Of a stretch of DNA of 64,000 nucleotides, positions 12,200 to 23,330 are shown in pieces. This DNA is from Solea solea (Eukaryota; Chordata; Actinopteri; Pleuronectiformes; Soleidae): NCBI RefSeq assembly GCF_958295425.1, contig NC_081143.1, forward strand, positions 25,502,586 to 25,566,585, read 5' to 3'. The stretch's first letter is position 1. Each line of letters opens with the position of its first letter. The notes below the pieces were generated by a model. That model did no database searches, was not told the origin of the DNA, and saw nothing but the letters and a program-made list of their open reading frames with translations. Position numbers and translations under genes: made by a program.

Positions 12200-12213
12200 C
12201 CACCAGGGGGAGC
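12200..12213 (+). promoter_or_regulatory. Strong CTCF-like motif near the fam83f 3' end
   Basis: CCACCAGGGGGAGC is very close to the vertebrate CTCF consensus. It lies just beyond the likely fam83f poly(A) signal, in the spacer between the convergent genes, in the same orientation as the motif at 11321. Confidence 0.5.
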
Positions 12214-12309
12214 AGTTGACCCTCTTTCCAACAAGGCTCAGAGAAAACGAGACACAACAGAACCACCATTTCATATCTTATTGAACTTTTACTGCATCCC
12301 AATACAAAA

Positions 12310-12485
12310 CCCCCACATTTATTTTATTTGTCACAGTACCTGACACAGTACATTCATTTGGTCTTCGTCTAAGGCAGTGGGTAAAGTCACAATATTGCAC
12401 AATCATGAGTGGCATCGGTTTTAAAGAGGGTTTGTTTGTAAGATGGCGTGACTGCATTCTGAAGTTAGAAAAATCCACGTTACCC
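12310..12485 (-). other. fam83f: Probable 3' UTR of fam83f
   Basis: Downstream of the TGA (12486-12488 on the minus strand) the first AATAAA-type signals on the minus strand are at 12323-12328 and 12318-12323, about 160 nt beyond the stop. The true end may lie further on. Confidence 0.5.
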
Positions 12486-15400
12486 TCAAGACAAGGTGCA
12501 CTTCGGTTTTCCTCGATGTCGACTCTTCAAACCTGGGCAAAATAACAAAAAAGAAAAGACAGAATATGGCGAGGTGAGAGAGGTTGATGCCGATAAACAG
12601 ATCACCCACTGTGTTATGAAATCTCAACTGTTAATAAATAATAGTAATAATAAAAGTTGTAGTCAGGATCACTATAAAAGTAAGTGATTGTTGAGTCTGA
12701 TGCCCAGGTTGTAAAAGACAGCGGCTTCTGTCGTGTTCATACACGACAGATGACCCGAGGCCATCGCTCAACTTTTGAAGCTGCTAACAAAAACATTATT
12801 GACATACCAGAACCACAATGAGAGGCAGGAAAACTTACAGAGAATTCAGTGAGAATGTTACAGTGATTACTATGTTTTGTTTTTAACTTCAGTTTCAATT
12901 TCTCCGTTGATCAAAGCGGAAAAAAAACGAAACAAAAACTAAGTGCCACATTTTTTCCCACATACTTTTCATGACTTGCATTATGAGCATGAGTCATAAA
13001 AAGTAAGCTTATTCATTAACATTTATTGCGAACGGCTTTGACTGTCAGGACCCAAATAATTCATGTCCAACCATATATTGCAGGTCCAGGGATTTTAAAA
13101 AATGTTGTTATATTACGTTCTTAGTAGTTGTTTTTATAAAATAAATACATGTTTTGATTTTACATTTAGGCTCATAAGTTATTCTTAGAAAAATAAAGTA
13201 CATATTTTGCTTGAGTAGTTATTATTAACATTATTACAGTTGGTATCTTATTAAATATTAGTCATTCCACAGCTGTCATTAGCGGTAACACAAGGCACTT
13301 TGAACATGAAAAAAAAATAAATTGGGTTATTGCTTGGCAATAAATAAATACATTTTACGTTCGCTATCCTTCTTAAAATATAAAAAACATCATTGTAGTT
13401 TTTCCATTGTATTCGTTTATCCTATAAAATAAAATAAAAATAAAATACATGTTTATATGTAATTCCACAATATTGTCATCAACTAATACATTAGGGGTGA
13501 CAAATTGTTGAGTTGAAGCTGATAAAACTCTATGTGCATCGTAGTCATTTGACACGTGCAAGAATTTTGATTGAACATATTTCCACTGGTGATAAAAACC
13601 TGTTTAATCAACCATTTAATCAGTGGGATTGGGGTGAAATTCAACACCCAACACTTAAGAGAAACAGTGAATCAAATATCGTGTCAATCGTTCCATAAAT
13701 CCCCTTTTACACGTTACTCACTCTCATTGTCGAATGTGATGTTAATCGGCTGCTGAGACTCTGACTTGAGGCCTAGTTTGTTCCCCTTCGCTCTCTTCTC
13801 CTCGTTCTCGTCAGCACAATCGGGTGGTGTCGGTGAATTCTTAGTGGACTTCCTGCCGAATAATCTCTGCCTGAACGTGCTGCGCCCCTTCTTGTCCTGT
13901 GTCGTCTCCGGTCTACTGTAGGGTTCACTCGGGGCTTCGGCTGACGGACTCAGCCGGTCTATCCTCTCACTGCTGGTCACTCGTGGTCTACCTTCTTCCA
14001 TCTCCTCAGCGACCTGAGACATAATTGTCTCCCTCTTTATTCCGGGCTCCTGTAGAGACCCCGTTGGCCGTAGGGCATCCCCAAACACCAGCGAGTATTT
14101 GGGGTTGTAGTACTTGTGCGCGGGTACCTCGATTTTGTCTTTCCGTGAATCTCCTAAGGTGACCTGGAAGCGAGAGGTGGTGGCCGGTAAAGGTGGACGT
14201 ATAGACCCAACTTTGGAGCGCACCGTGGCGGTCGTGTGAGCAGCAGGCGGGCTGACGTGGAACTCCTTGTAGAGGTCCATCTTCTCAGAGATGGCGTACA
14301 TTTCACGGAAGTCCCGGTCAAAGAAGTCAACCACTTGTCCCGTCATCACAGTGATCATATTTCGGTCCATGCGAGATGTTGCCCAGGAGAAACTGGAACA
14401 GGGAGACACAGATTTACTAGAGTCTGTGGTGGTCATTGTAACATCATCATCATAAAAGACACAAAATGTGTTCCTGTAGACACAGACAGTCTGTACTAGG
14501 GATTTGGTTTTTAAGAAAACTGATTCTTCTTGGCCTTCATCTTAACAAGACATCCGTAATGTTTTGTGACTTTATCTCGCATCGCTGTCATGCAACGGTG
14601 TTGACACAATCTGACCTGCCAGAGGATTTAAAATCATCTGTGGCAGATCCGTCTCCAGGGTCACAGTTTGCCACAATTACAATTATCAAAAAAACCCTTT
14701 TAAACAACTTTATGGACAGAAAACGTGTTGTAACATGCAGTATAAAACTAACCTAACAAAGAATGGACACTCAATACAGAACAGACTGTTGGGAATTCCC
14801 AAACAGTGCCCATAGAGGGCTAAGAGATTATTTACATACTGCAGAAGTGAGTGCAGGTCTGCTCAGGTTTACTCAGGTGGAGACTGATTACTTAGAGCAA
14901 ACACACACTTCACATTCAATTGTACCCAGGACCTGCTTCAATTTCCCTTCTGAAATGATGATTATTAGTTTGTTTCTTTTGACTTCACCTGCAGTCATCG
15001 TGTGATTCAACACACAAATGAAGAAGAGTGAAGAAGTGCATACATTGCACACAAACTCACCTGTAGGAGCCAAACATGACTTTGTCTCCATCTACAAGCA
15101 TGTACTTGTTCGAGAGCGAACCGGGCAGTCTGCCGAACGACAGAAAGAATCCAACTCCCTGCAGCGATCTGACCCGGATGTTCTGCGGGCACAGAGGATC
15201 ACAATATGGTTCAGCACGTCAGTGTATCAACACTCAGACGAGAGAGAAAAGAGACAACTGGTTCACGATTTAGGCAAAAGTTTTCGTACGAACAAAAGAG
15301 TTCATGTGGAAACTATTTTTCACAGGTGCGTCACACAGCAAAACTATGCAGTCAATCTATCTGTCATAATATGTCACAAATACATACATTTCCTTTTCCT

Positions 15401-18400
15401 GTTTTCCATAAATTGTTGCCGATACATGCACAGCTACTGAAGAGTACAGGTATTTTAAATCTGCTTTATGATATTTGTTTTAAATGCAAACCATTTAAAA
15501 CATAGCAGAAGCAGAAGTAAAACACTGAATGTCTTTCATATATAGCACCCCGAAAGAATTGTATTGATATTTTTAGGCTTGAAGCAAAGGTGCTGATATT
15601 GGTTTGAATTGGTGGTAGTTGTAGGTGTATCTGTGCACCGTTGTCTTACCCGGAGGTGCTGCGAGCCCATCTGCAGCCTGGAGCACATGTCGAGGAAGTG
15701 CGGCACACCTTGGTTATCTAAGAGGATGTAAACGGCCACAGAGCGTCGCCAGGCCGCGTCCATCAGATCCTGCAGGATCTGGATATCTGTGAGCAAGTCC
15801 ATCACGATCGCTATCACCTGCAAGACAAAAAAAAGGGGAAACAGCTTAAGTATAACAAATATTTCGGAAGGAAAACTACAGTCCATGACGTGTTTTGGTT
15901 GGAAAAGATAGACTACACATCTCCAGAAAAATCCGGGATATAGTCTGTGCTAGAGTTGTTCTGATTCCGATATCGGAAATGCCTCTGATACTGCCGAAAA
16001 TTTGGGCATCGGTATCGGCGAGTACTGGAGTCCATGCACCGATCCGATACCACGTAATTTATTAGAGCTCCGTTAGCTCTGACACGGTTCTTCTTCGCCG
16101 CTCTCGGAACAGTTGCTGTTTTAGAGGTATGAAGAAGAACTTATCACCCGACACCTGTAGACAAGGAGCTAACGTTAGCTCATCGTGTCGGCGGTTTGGC
16201 AGTATTTACCAGTTAGCTCCGTTAGCGTTGTTAGCTGCGCTAGCTCCGTTAGCGTGCCTACAGTCACACTGGAGCGTCTCGTTTATTAAACGAAAAGAGC
16301 AGCGCTACAACTAACCAGCGTACCTGTGTCCTGCGTATGTATGCCTCTGTTTTTAAAGTTTAGCGTTACTTCAGAGACTCATTTTAACAATCTGGAGTCA
16401 TGTAAAAATTATGTCACGCGCGTCCTTTACGGGTCAGTCGTCATGGAAACATGAGTCCAGAGTCTAAACAAACGTACAAGCTGAAAAACGAAATAACATA
16501 TCGCTGGTAAAAATAAATGGTGTCCATTTGCTGTATTTGTTCATGTTTTGCAGAGGGTTTAACCTGAGCCAAACCTTACCACCAATGATAATCATATCAC
16601 AATCATTTTTTTTTTAACACACTGGTATCGGTATCGGTACTCTGTATTGGCCGATACCCACAGCACAAGTATCGGGAGGGAAAAAATGGTATCGGAACAT
16701 CTCTAGTCTGTGCTGTAATGATCATGTAGTGGAGCCAGGGTATCGAGGTGCAGCAGATACACTCTCATTTTTAATGTTGTTCTCTGTTCCATGGCATCAA
16801 TTAAGTCATTAAAACCACATTTATCACAAAAATGACAACTTGAACACTCATCAGAATGACTACATGTGGTTTTACTTTTGGAAGCCATCGGGTTCAAATT
16901 TGCAAAATTAGAACCCGGCACATTTTGTTTTACAGATATTTCTGTAAAACAACTAATGACAACACACGTGGGAAAAACCTGCTTAAAATGACCTGTAAAC
17001 AAGCCCGATTGTTGTCACAAAATGTCACAAACAAGACGCACCATGAACCAACACAAGCAGGGCACACGACAAATAAGAGGCACACTGAGTGACAATATTA
17101 TGATGAGAGAGCGTTTATGTCTTTCAAACAATCAAGCTCAGTGCCGTCCGAGCAATTTTAGATCACTGCGTGGGAAAAGGTGCAGAACCGGAGACAAGGA
17201 AATGAGTGCATTCACCCCAGTGCCATGTTTGACGACTGTGACGACTACAATGTCATTTAACCTGGGAGTAAATGCTGACTGACTGTATCGTTATAGCAGG
17301 AAAAAGAGGCTTACTCCTAAAAGTCACCCAAACACAGACTGTCTTTTCAGAAAGCTATCAAAGAAACCTGGAGGTGAAGCTAATCTCTCTGGAGGCACTG
17401 GCTACCTGGTGATACACTCACTCTGAAGGCAGTGTAAGGTCATATAAAGCTCAGCTGCTGGTCTTTCAAGACTGGAAAAACACCACTGTGTTATGCCTTT
17501 GCCGTGCTCCAGTCAGGTTCACAGATCGTGGAGATATAAAGCTGCATGACAACAAATGATTAGATGAGGAATTTAGTGCTTATTCAGTATCTTTTAGAGA
17601 TACTGTCATGCACCTTTAAACCTTGGCACGCAGACAAAACACAGACAGACGGTTAGAGGCAGTGTGTTAGTTAAGTTGCGTCTGTGTGGATGCAGAGTTA
17701 GGTTAACTGGAGGTGTGAATGTGAGTGCAAATGGCTGTTTGTGTCTAAATGTTGGTCCGTTGATAAGCTGGTGAACTGTCCGCAGTGTACCTTGTCTCTC
17801 AGCCAATGTCAGCTGGTATTGGCTCCAACTCTTCCTGTAATCACGGGGCTAACAGTTACTTATTTGGCCATAGCCATATATACAGTAAAGGCTAACAACC
17901 AGTCTGGTCAATATTCTGCTGGACTGGTCATCACATGCAACAGTTAAAAGCACTGGACGACAATGCAAACTTTTGTATGCAAATGCCATTTTTATGATGA
18001 GCTCTTCATGTGTTCATTTATACCCTTTGACGACAAATGATCATGCCATTTGTCGTGCCCTCAGTATTTCTGCCTTGCTAGAGGTAATGCTTTTTCACAC
18101 CAGACAAAAGGGAAAGTGGAAGAACCCGTCCCTGTTGCTGATTACATAATTACATGGTGTTTCTCAGAAGTGGGGGTGGTTTGGCTAAAGCTCAGGAATC
18201 TGATCCCAGCCAGGGGTAAGAGGAGCCACACACAGCAGGAGACCAGGAAGTGAAAGTTACCTTTACTAACCTAAGTCCAAGTGGATGTTTGTGCCAAATT
18301 TGACAAAAATCCCCAAGGGTTTTCCATATGTATCCTATAGACTTGAGGCTAAAAGCATTTTTGTGATAGCAAAGCATTCTTAACCACTGCCATTTGACCA

Positions 18401-21400
18401 TCAAATTCTAGTGTGGTCATCCTTTACACCAGTACTGTAAATTCATGTAATGAAATTCTCTTTGCAAGTTCTTCACTTTGAAAATAATTTAAAGATCACA
18501 GTTGATTTCAGATAACAGAAATCAAATTCACAAGGCCAACCAATGTGTCCATGACGTCACATTGACCTTGACGTCTCACCACTCAAAACTACTCTTCACG
18601 GTCAAACTTCATGGTCTATATTGGCGTGTTTCCTGAGTGGAACGGTTTGGTATGGTACGTATTTTATAGTACCAAAATAACCGGCCCTTTTGGGGCACCA
18701 AAGCAATGGTACGGTACGGGGCGGAGCTAGACCCATGACAGTCAGCTGATTTGGTGACAGAAAAGCGTCACTCCCACAGTCTATTCTCATATATCGCTTG
18801 ATGTCTTGAGAGACAAACAGCCACAAACCGAGCAGGTTTATGTTGTTGACTTTTGTGCAGCGTTTGATGTCGTTGCACCGGCACAACGTCATGCCACATA
18901 TCTTGCTGACACGGCCATCGGGCACAGCCCACCCCCGGCCTACCAAGCAAAGGTAGTGTTCTCAGTCAAAACGCAAGCCCGGCCGAGGGCTTTACCCTTC
19001 CAGACCATACCGTACTGTACCAAACCAAACTGTACCACGATGGAAACGCTCCATGACTCTAAATGGGACCATAGTTAACAAAATGGACATCCCTATGTAT
19101 TGTTTTGTATCCATCAAAATGTATTGAAGAAGACATAGATCTGTGATTGAGACCATTATCTGATCAAGAAAAATATTTACTGATAATAATCAACTTTTCT
19201 CATAGAATTACAAACAATGACTGACTGAGTCGTCCCGTGATGATCATTCAGGTTTCAGGCACCTCTGCACTGGCTTCACTCTCTGAAACAATAGAATGAT
19301 GTCTAATATTTGTGTCGATGACCATAAATGGCTTTTCATATGCTCCCATGCAGCTTACAAAGGCAGAATCTGTGAGTCAGTGTTGAGGGAATTTAAAAAG
19401 GTGAAAAGCCAAAGCTACAATTGTCAAACAAAAGTTTGCTGATTAACAGCATCATGGAGATACAAGACAAAGAAAGAGAGTGCTCTGTATTTCAAATGTC
19501 AGCACATGTTGAGACGTAACAGACGGGGAAAAAAATGTGTGTGTGATTCCACTGTTCCTTGAAAAACAGAAAGTCATGGAAAGAAAGCGCCTCTTTAAAT
19601 TTGCAACAAATGTTCCTCTGTCAGGCAGAAAAAGGCCGGTTGTTTCCACACTGTGTGTGTGTGTGTGTCACTGAGGAAAAATGCTGAGCAGAACTGTGAG
19701 GGAAAACTACACATACACTGTACAAGCTGAGGCATGTGGACAGCAGACTGAGAAGCTCTCAGAAACTGGAGCAGTGTCGAGCAAGAGAAAATCAAACTGA
19801 AATAATGTGAACTGGTTGCTCAGCATGTGCCTGCTATTATAAGAAAAAAGCTGGTGCGTTTGGTACAGTCTGCTCACCAAAAGCAACCTAAATCACCTGC
19901 TGTGCATTTTTTCCTCTTCTCTTATCGCACAACTTTTGGAAGAGAACAAATTCCCCTAAATATAAAAAAAATGGTAGGTTAAGTTTAAAAATAGCGGCAC
20001 TGTCAATAAGGTGAGGAAGGTATGTGGTAAACAGAACACTCAGCCAACATGTTTGCACCAGCTGACTGCCCTTGCATGATAAGGTGATAACCGGAACGAC
20101 AAGGAAGTAAGGTAACACAGAAACAGGGTAAAAATAACCCAGTTATCAAGAAAAGCGTACAAGCCCAATACAAGTTTGAGGAATGAGGCCAGGCATTGAC
20201 GGAGTACACGTTTTTGAAAAGTTAGTCACTCCATCAGGGGCGATGGTGGCTCAGTGGTAGAGCGGGTTGTCTTAATGGGAAGGATGTGGGTTTGATTCCC
20301 AGCTCTGCTCGTCTACATGCCAATTTATGACCAATTTGAAATGACTTAATCCAGACACAAGATGACCTTTAAGTCTGGCTGTTCTCCTCTAGTCCACTTT
20401 GGCTATTATATATATATATGTGATCTCCTGCTTTGTTCAAGTCCATCCATTGGTCACTAAATTATTAAAACCTTTAGTAAAATGTGTCATTTTTAAATAG
20501 TAACAAATTAATAAGTCTTATCCTCTCTCTATCTTTGCATTTCTCAGTAAAGTGTTCATATGTCACCTGCGATATTTCCAAACCGCACACAGGAAGTGAT
20601 GCATTTCACACCATGACTTGATGGAGATGGAAGCACAAACTGCTAAATAGTACTTGTAAATCCAAAAATAAATCTGGACGCTTCGTAGGGGGCCGCAAAA
20701 CCGCATTTGAATCACTTTCACGTCAGTGGAAAAAGACAATAGGTACCGATTTCCAAGTTGGGCTGTTCTGTTGGTATTAGAGACTTTGCTTGGAATTATG
20801 TAAATGAGCTGTATGTTCTCTGTAATGTCTCTGGACGAGTTTGAAAGCAAAACTAAGCAGTTTGTACGAACCTTTGTTAAAGAAATGGCGATAAATCTGA
20901 CTTTTACATTTATTTTTGGTCTATTTTGTCACTGTCACGTATGGCTGCTTATGTTTTGTCATGGTTCGTCAGGTGTTCTTGATAGTTTGTGTGAGAAATT
21001 GATGCCTATTCCTCTGTCACAAACCAAAGCTGTGGATATAAATTAAGTCACCTGAACCTGAACTTTATTTATTTTAGGGCAAAGGTGTGTTTAAATGATT
21101 GTCTATGCCTTGACCAACTCAAAATATGAATATCTTGGCCAATCTTGTATATTATATTATATTATATTATATTATTATACATGTACATTGTATTTTTTGT
21201 CATGATCAGTTATTCTGGATCAATCAACTACTTGATTGGCCTATAAAATGTCAGAAAGCTCAAAATGATTTGTCCACAAACAAAAGATAATTAGTTTACT
21301 ACCATATAGAAGCCAAAATAGTCATATTTAAAAGTCCAGTGTGTAAAAAGTGGTGACAAAAACAGAGGACTCCTCCCCCTCACCCCTCTCCCTCTTTCCT

Positions 21401-23122
21401 AAGTATGTCAGGAAACTATAGTATATACAGTGACCTTCACATTCCAGAGAGGATGTCATTATTGTCTTCATTTGCGTATTTATCTTCTGCTTAAAAATAT
21501 GAGGAGCAAGTCTGGCTGGTTTGTCGAGTAGAGGCTGTTGTCGATGGTGACTTCCATGATGCAAGGACCTCGTCTTAGTAGGAGTATAATAATAATAAAA
21601 GGCTTTTTTCAGGTTAAAATAATCCATATTTTAACATGGTACTATATTCACTTTCTAAAAATAAACCCTCTCACACGTTACACACTGGACCTTTTAAGAA
21701 GATTGACTAATTTTCAGATTTATTTAGTAGTATTTAATCAATTAAATGAGCAGCATGATTCTAGGCTGATTTTGAAACATGACAAAACAAAAAGAGGGGA
21801 GAGAAATGACAGGATATGATGAATGGAGTCTGTGTAATAAAGGTTTGACTGATGCATGACTCTTCCTCCTTGACCCAGATTGAAAAAAGCCAGGGGGAGC
21901 CGAGCGGGGACTGCCTCGGTGAGCAAACGGAACGGATGACTCAGCTGAGTCATAATATGGCAGCCTGAGAGTAAACAGCAACGCTGGACAAATTACTCCA
22001 GGATCTCAGTCACTGGGTAAGGAGGTAATTCTCGCCCCACCTTCACTGAACATACAACATTAAAGGGCAGAGGATATTAAGTGCCATGGAAACTGTTACA
22101 AAGTACACAAGTTGGTCAAAATAATAGGTACACGCATACTAAGTGTCAGCAATTCTGAGAAAGGCCCTTTATCTTTTTAACAGGAGCCCACTCTTCTATA
22201 GCACTGCAGTGCAAATACTAATTATTTTACATTTTTTCTCATAATAACATAATAACTCCATGTTGTATGACTGACTTAATAACACTGTTGTCTACATATG
22301 TAACAGTTCCAGTTCCACTAATTTGATTAACTCACAATGAGCAATTACTTTGTGAACTGCATAACACATTGTTCTGCTTCTACATATCTATCAATGTAAT
22401 CAAATGAAGTTATAGTTAAGCTATATAATTAAATAAAATAAAAACATATGTGGAATCAATACCTATCAGTATATGAGAAAACTCACTTAACAACAACTTT
22501 TCTTTAATTTTAAGGCTTATTATTTGGGGGTTACAGCAATATTTGACTGTTCTTGATGAAATGTCATTGTTTCTTACACTTTATACACGTAAATAACCTA
22601 TAGATAGATAGATGTGAGGGGCCCTGGGGGGCCTGGGCCCCCACACCTCACCTTGCCAGCGTCCTGTATGAGCCGCCTCACCACCTCCTTGATGTGCGGT
22701 CCATTATCTTTGGGCGGATGTGTGTGCACTGCCACGCGGGTCACGCCTTTGAACATCCCCCCGCTCTGCCAGCCGATATCCAGCTGTGGCACCTCGGTGT
22801 CCGACATCTGGGGCCAGTAGGTGGAGTGGACCCCCGAGTCCGCGTCCCCTACCCCGTCCTGCGCGGCTTTGCCGGCGCGGTCGCTGTCCTCGTCGGAGTC
22901 GTAGAGTTTGAAAGTGTTGGTCAGTGTTTTGATTTCCCTCGCGGACAGAAAGTCCTTCATTTTGTCATCCTTGAGTCGCGTCTTGAACGCACCGTCGCCG
23001 TTCTTCAGCAGCTCCTCGATGGCAGCGCGCTGCTCCTCGCTGTAGTAAAACTCCGGTTTGGTCTCCGGCACATTGACTCCGATGCGGCCGTCCTCCATGC
23101 ACGTGAGCTGGGATTCGGCCAT
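12486..23122 (-). CDS. fam83f: FAM83F orthologue, CK1-binding scaffold with a C-terminal CAAX box
   Basis: Five coding exons on the minus strand: 23122-22652 (ATG 23122-23120), 15817-15650, 15182-15061, 14392-13722 and 12532-12486. All have GT-AG borders and compatible phases, giving 492 residues. Residues 1 to about 290 are the FAM83/DUF1669 (SACK1) domain, a PLD-like fold without PLD activity that binds casein kinase 1. Visible marks are MAESQL, YWPQMSDTEVPQLDIGW, THPPKD, IAIVMDLLTD, VDGDKV and SFSWATSRMDRN. Residues 290-475 are low-complexity and Ser/Pro/Arg-rich. The end KPKCTLS is a CAAX motif with terminal Ser, which favours farnesylation, as known for mammalian FAM83F. The frame in exon 4 reads three codons past GAGA|GTGAGT to a false stop at 13714-13716; splicing there reaches the CAAX exon. 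The upstream in-frame ATG at 23158 is less likely than the conserved MAESQL start. FAM83G is the main alternative, but the THPPKD signature, total length and CAAX end favour FAM83F. Confidence 0.93.
15951..16705. mobile_element. hAT-type MITE, 755 bp, in fam83f intron 1
   Basis: The terminal inverted repeats are TAGAGTTGTTCTGATTCCGA and TCGGAACATCTCTA, both running into TATCGG-rich text. The flanks GTCTGTGC (15943-15950) and GTCTGTGC (16706-16713) are identical 8-mers. The middle holds a small GTTAGCTCC/GTTAGCG tandem block at about 16163-16256. No transposase frame. Confidence 0.87.
17655..17865 (+). mobile_element. 5'-truncated SINE copy in fam83f intron 1
   Basis: Only the 3' half is present: the GTGAATGTGAGTG segment, GGTGAACTGTCC, GTGTACCTTG, and GTCAGCTGGTATTGGCTCCA, equivalent to the tail of the copies at 26864 and 60045. 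It is strongly diverged. Confidence 0.55.
18275..18600 (+). mobile_element. Dispersed fish repeat of unknown class
   Basis: The text GTCCAAGTGGATGTTTGTGC followed by CAAATTTGACAAAAATCCCC, and later TGACGTCACATTGACCTTGA, is a pattern I recognise as widely scattered in teleost genomes. No ends or coding region are visible. Confidence 0.4.
18623..19049. mobile_element. MITE with GGTAC-rich inverted ends
   Basis: The left part reads GGCGTGTTTCC...GGTTTGGTATGGTACG and the right part CGTACTGTACCAAACC...GGAAACGC, which are inverted. A second copy starts at 63789. No convincing target duplication was found. Confidence 0.6.
19652..19668 (+). repeat. (TG)n microsatellite
   Basis: About eight TG units in fam83f intron 1. 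Confidence 0.8.
20236..20330 (+). mobile_element. tRNA-derived SINE head (second family)
   Basis: The sequence GGTGGCTCAGTGGTAGAGCG is an A-box-like tRNA start, and GGTTTGATTCCCAGC is a B-box-like segment. It runs into ctctgctcgtctacatgcc. A more degraded relative is at 41826-41965. It lacks a tRNA's folded 3' half and is not a tRNA gene. Confidence 0.55.
21149..21178 (+). repeat. (TATAT)n microsatellite
   Basis: Repeats of ATTAT units in an AT-rich part of fam83f intron 1. Confidence 0.8.
21332..21693. mobile_element. TTAA-flanked MITE
   Basis: The inverted ends AAGTCCAGTGTGTAA and TTACACACTGGACCTT directly abut TTAA at 21328-21331 and 21694-21697. TTAA duplication is typical of piggyBac and some other cut-and-paste families. 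Single-ended relics occur at 46659-46673 and near 48886. Confidence 0.8.
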
Positions 23123-23330
23123 GGCTGGATGTGGGTGTCCCGGTCTCCCGCAGCTCACAGGACTCTAACGCTCACTGACGTGTGCTCGGTAAGTCCTTGT
23201 TTCAGGTATGACACCGGACAGGTAAAACAAACCTGAGGAAAGTTTTCTAAACCAGAGAGGGCGGGGCCATCACGAGGTGACGGAATTCACTGCTTGACTG
23301 TAGCCACGCCCCTAAAGCAACTTTCAGACT
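23123..23330 (-). promoter_or_regulatory. fam83f: fam83f promoter and 5' leader region
   Basis: This GC- and CpG-rich stretch directly precedes the ATG and continues the GC-rich exon 1. It contains a GC box GGGCGGGGCC at 23259-23268 and a CACGCCCC element near 23304, and no clear TATA box. The start site is not resolvable by eye. Confidence 0.55.

Noticed and set aside
11849..12343. 164-codon plus-strand frame
   Set aside because: No recognisable domain. It lies partly antisense to the fam83f 3' UTR, in intergenic sequence.
12710..12780. Alternative fam83f last exon ending SKVERWPRVICRV
   Set aside because: It has a usable acceptor, but its cysteine is not at the CAAX position, while the exon at 12532-12486 ends in a proper CAAX box.
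23123..23158. Upstream in-frame ATG for fam83f (MSCGRPGHPHPA extension)
   Set aside because: The downstream MAESQL start matches the conserved FAM83F N-terminus; the extension does not.
22694..23236. 180-codon plus-strand frame over fam83f exon 1
   Set aside because: It is the antisense shadow of a GC-rich conserved exon. It has no domain, and the minus strand carries the FAM83 domain.
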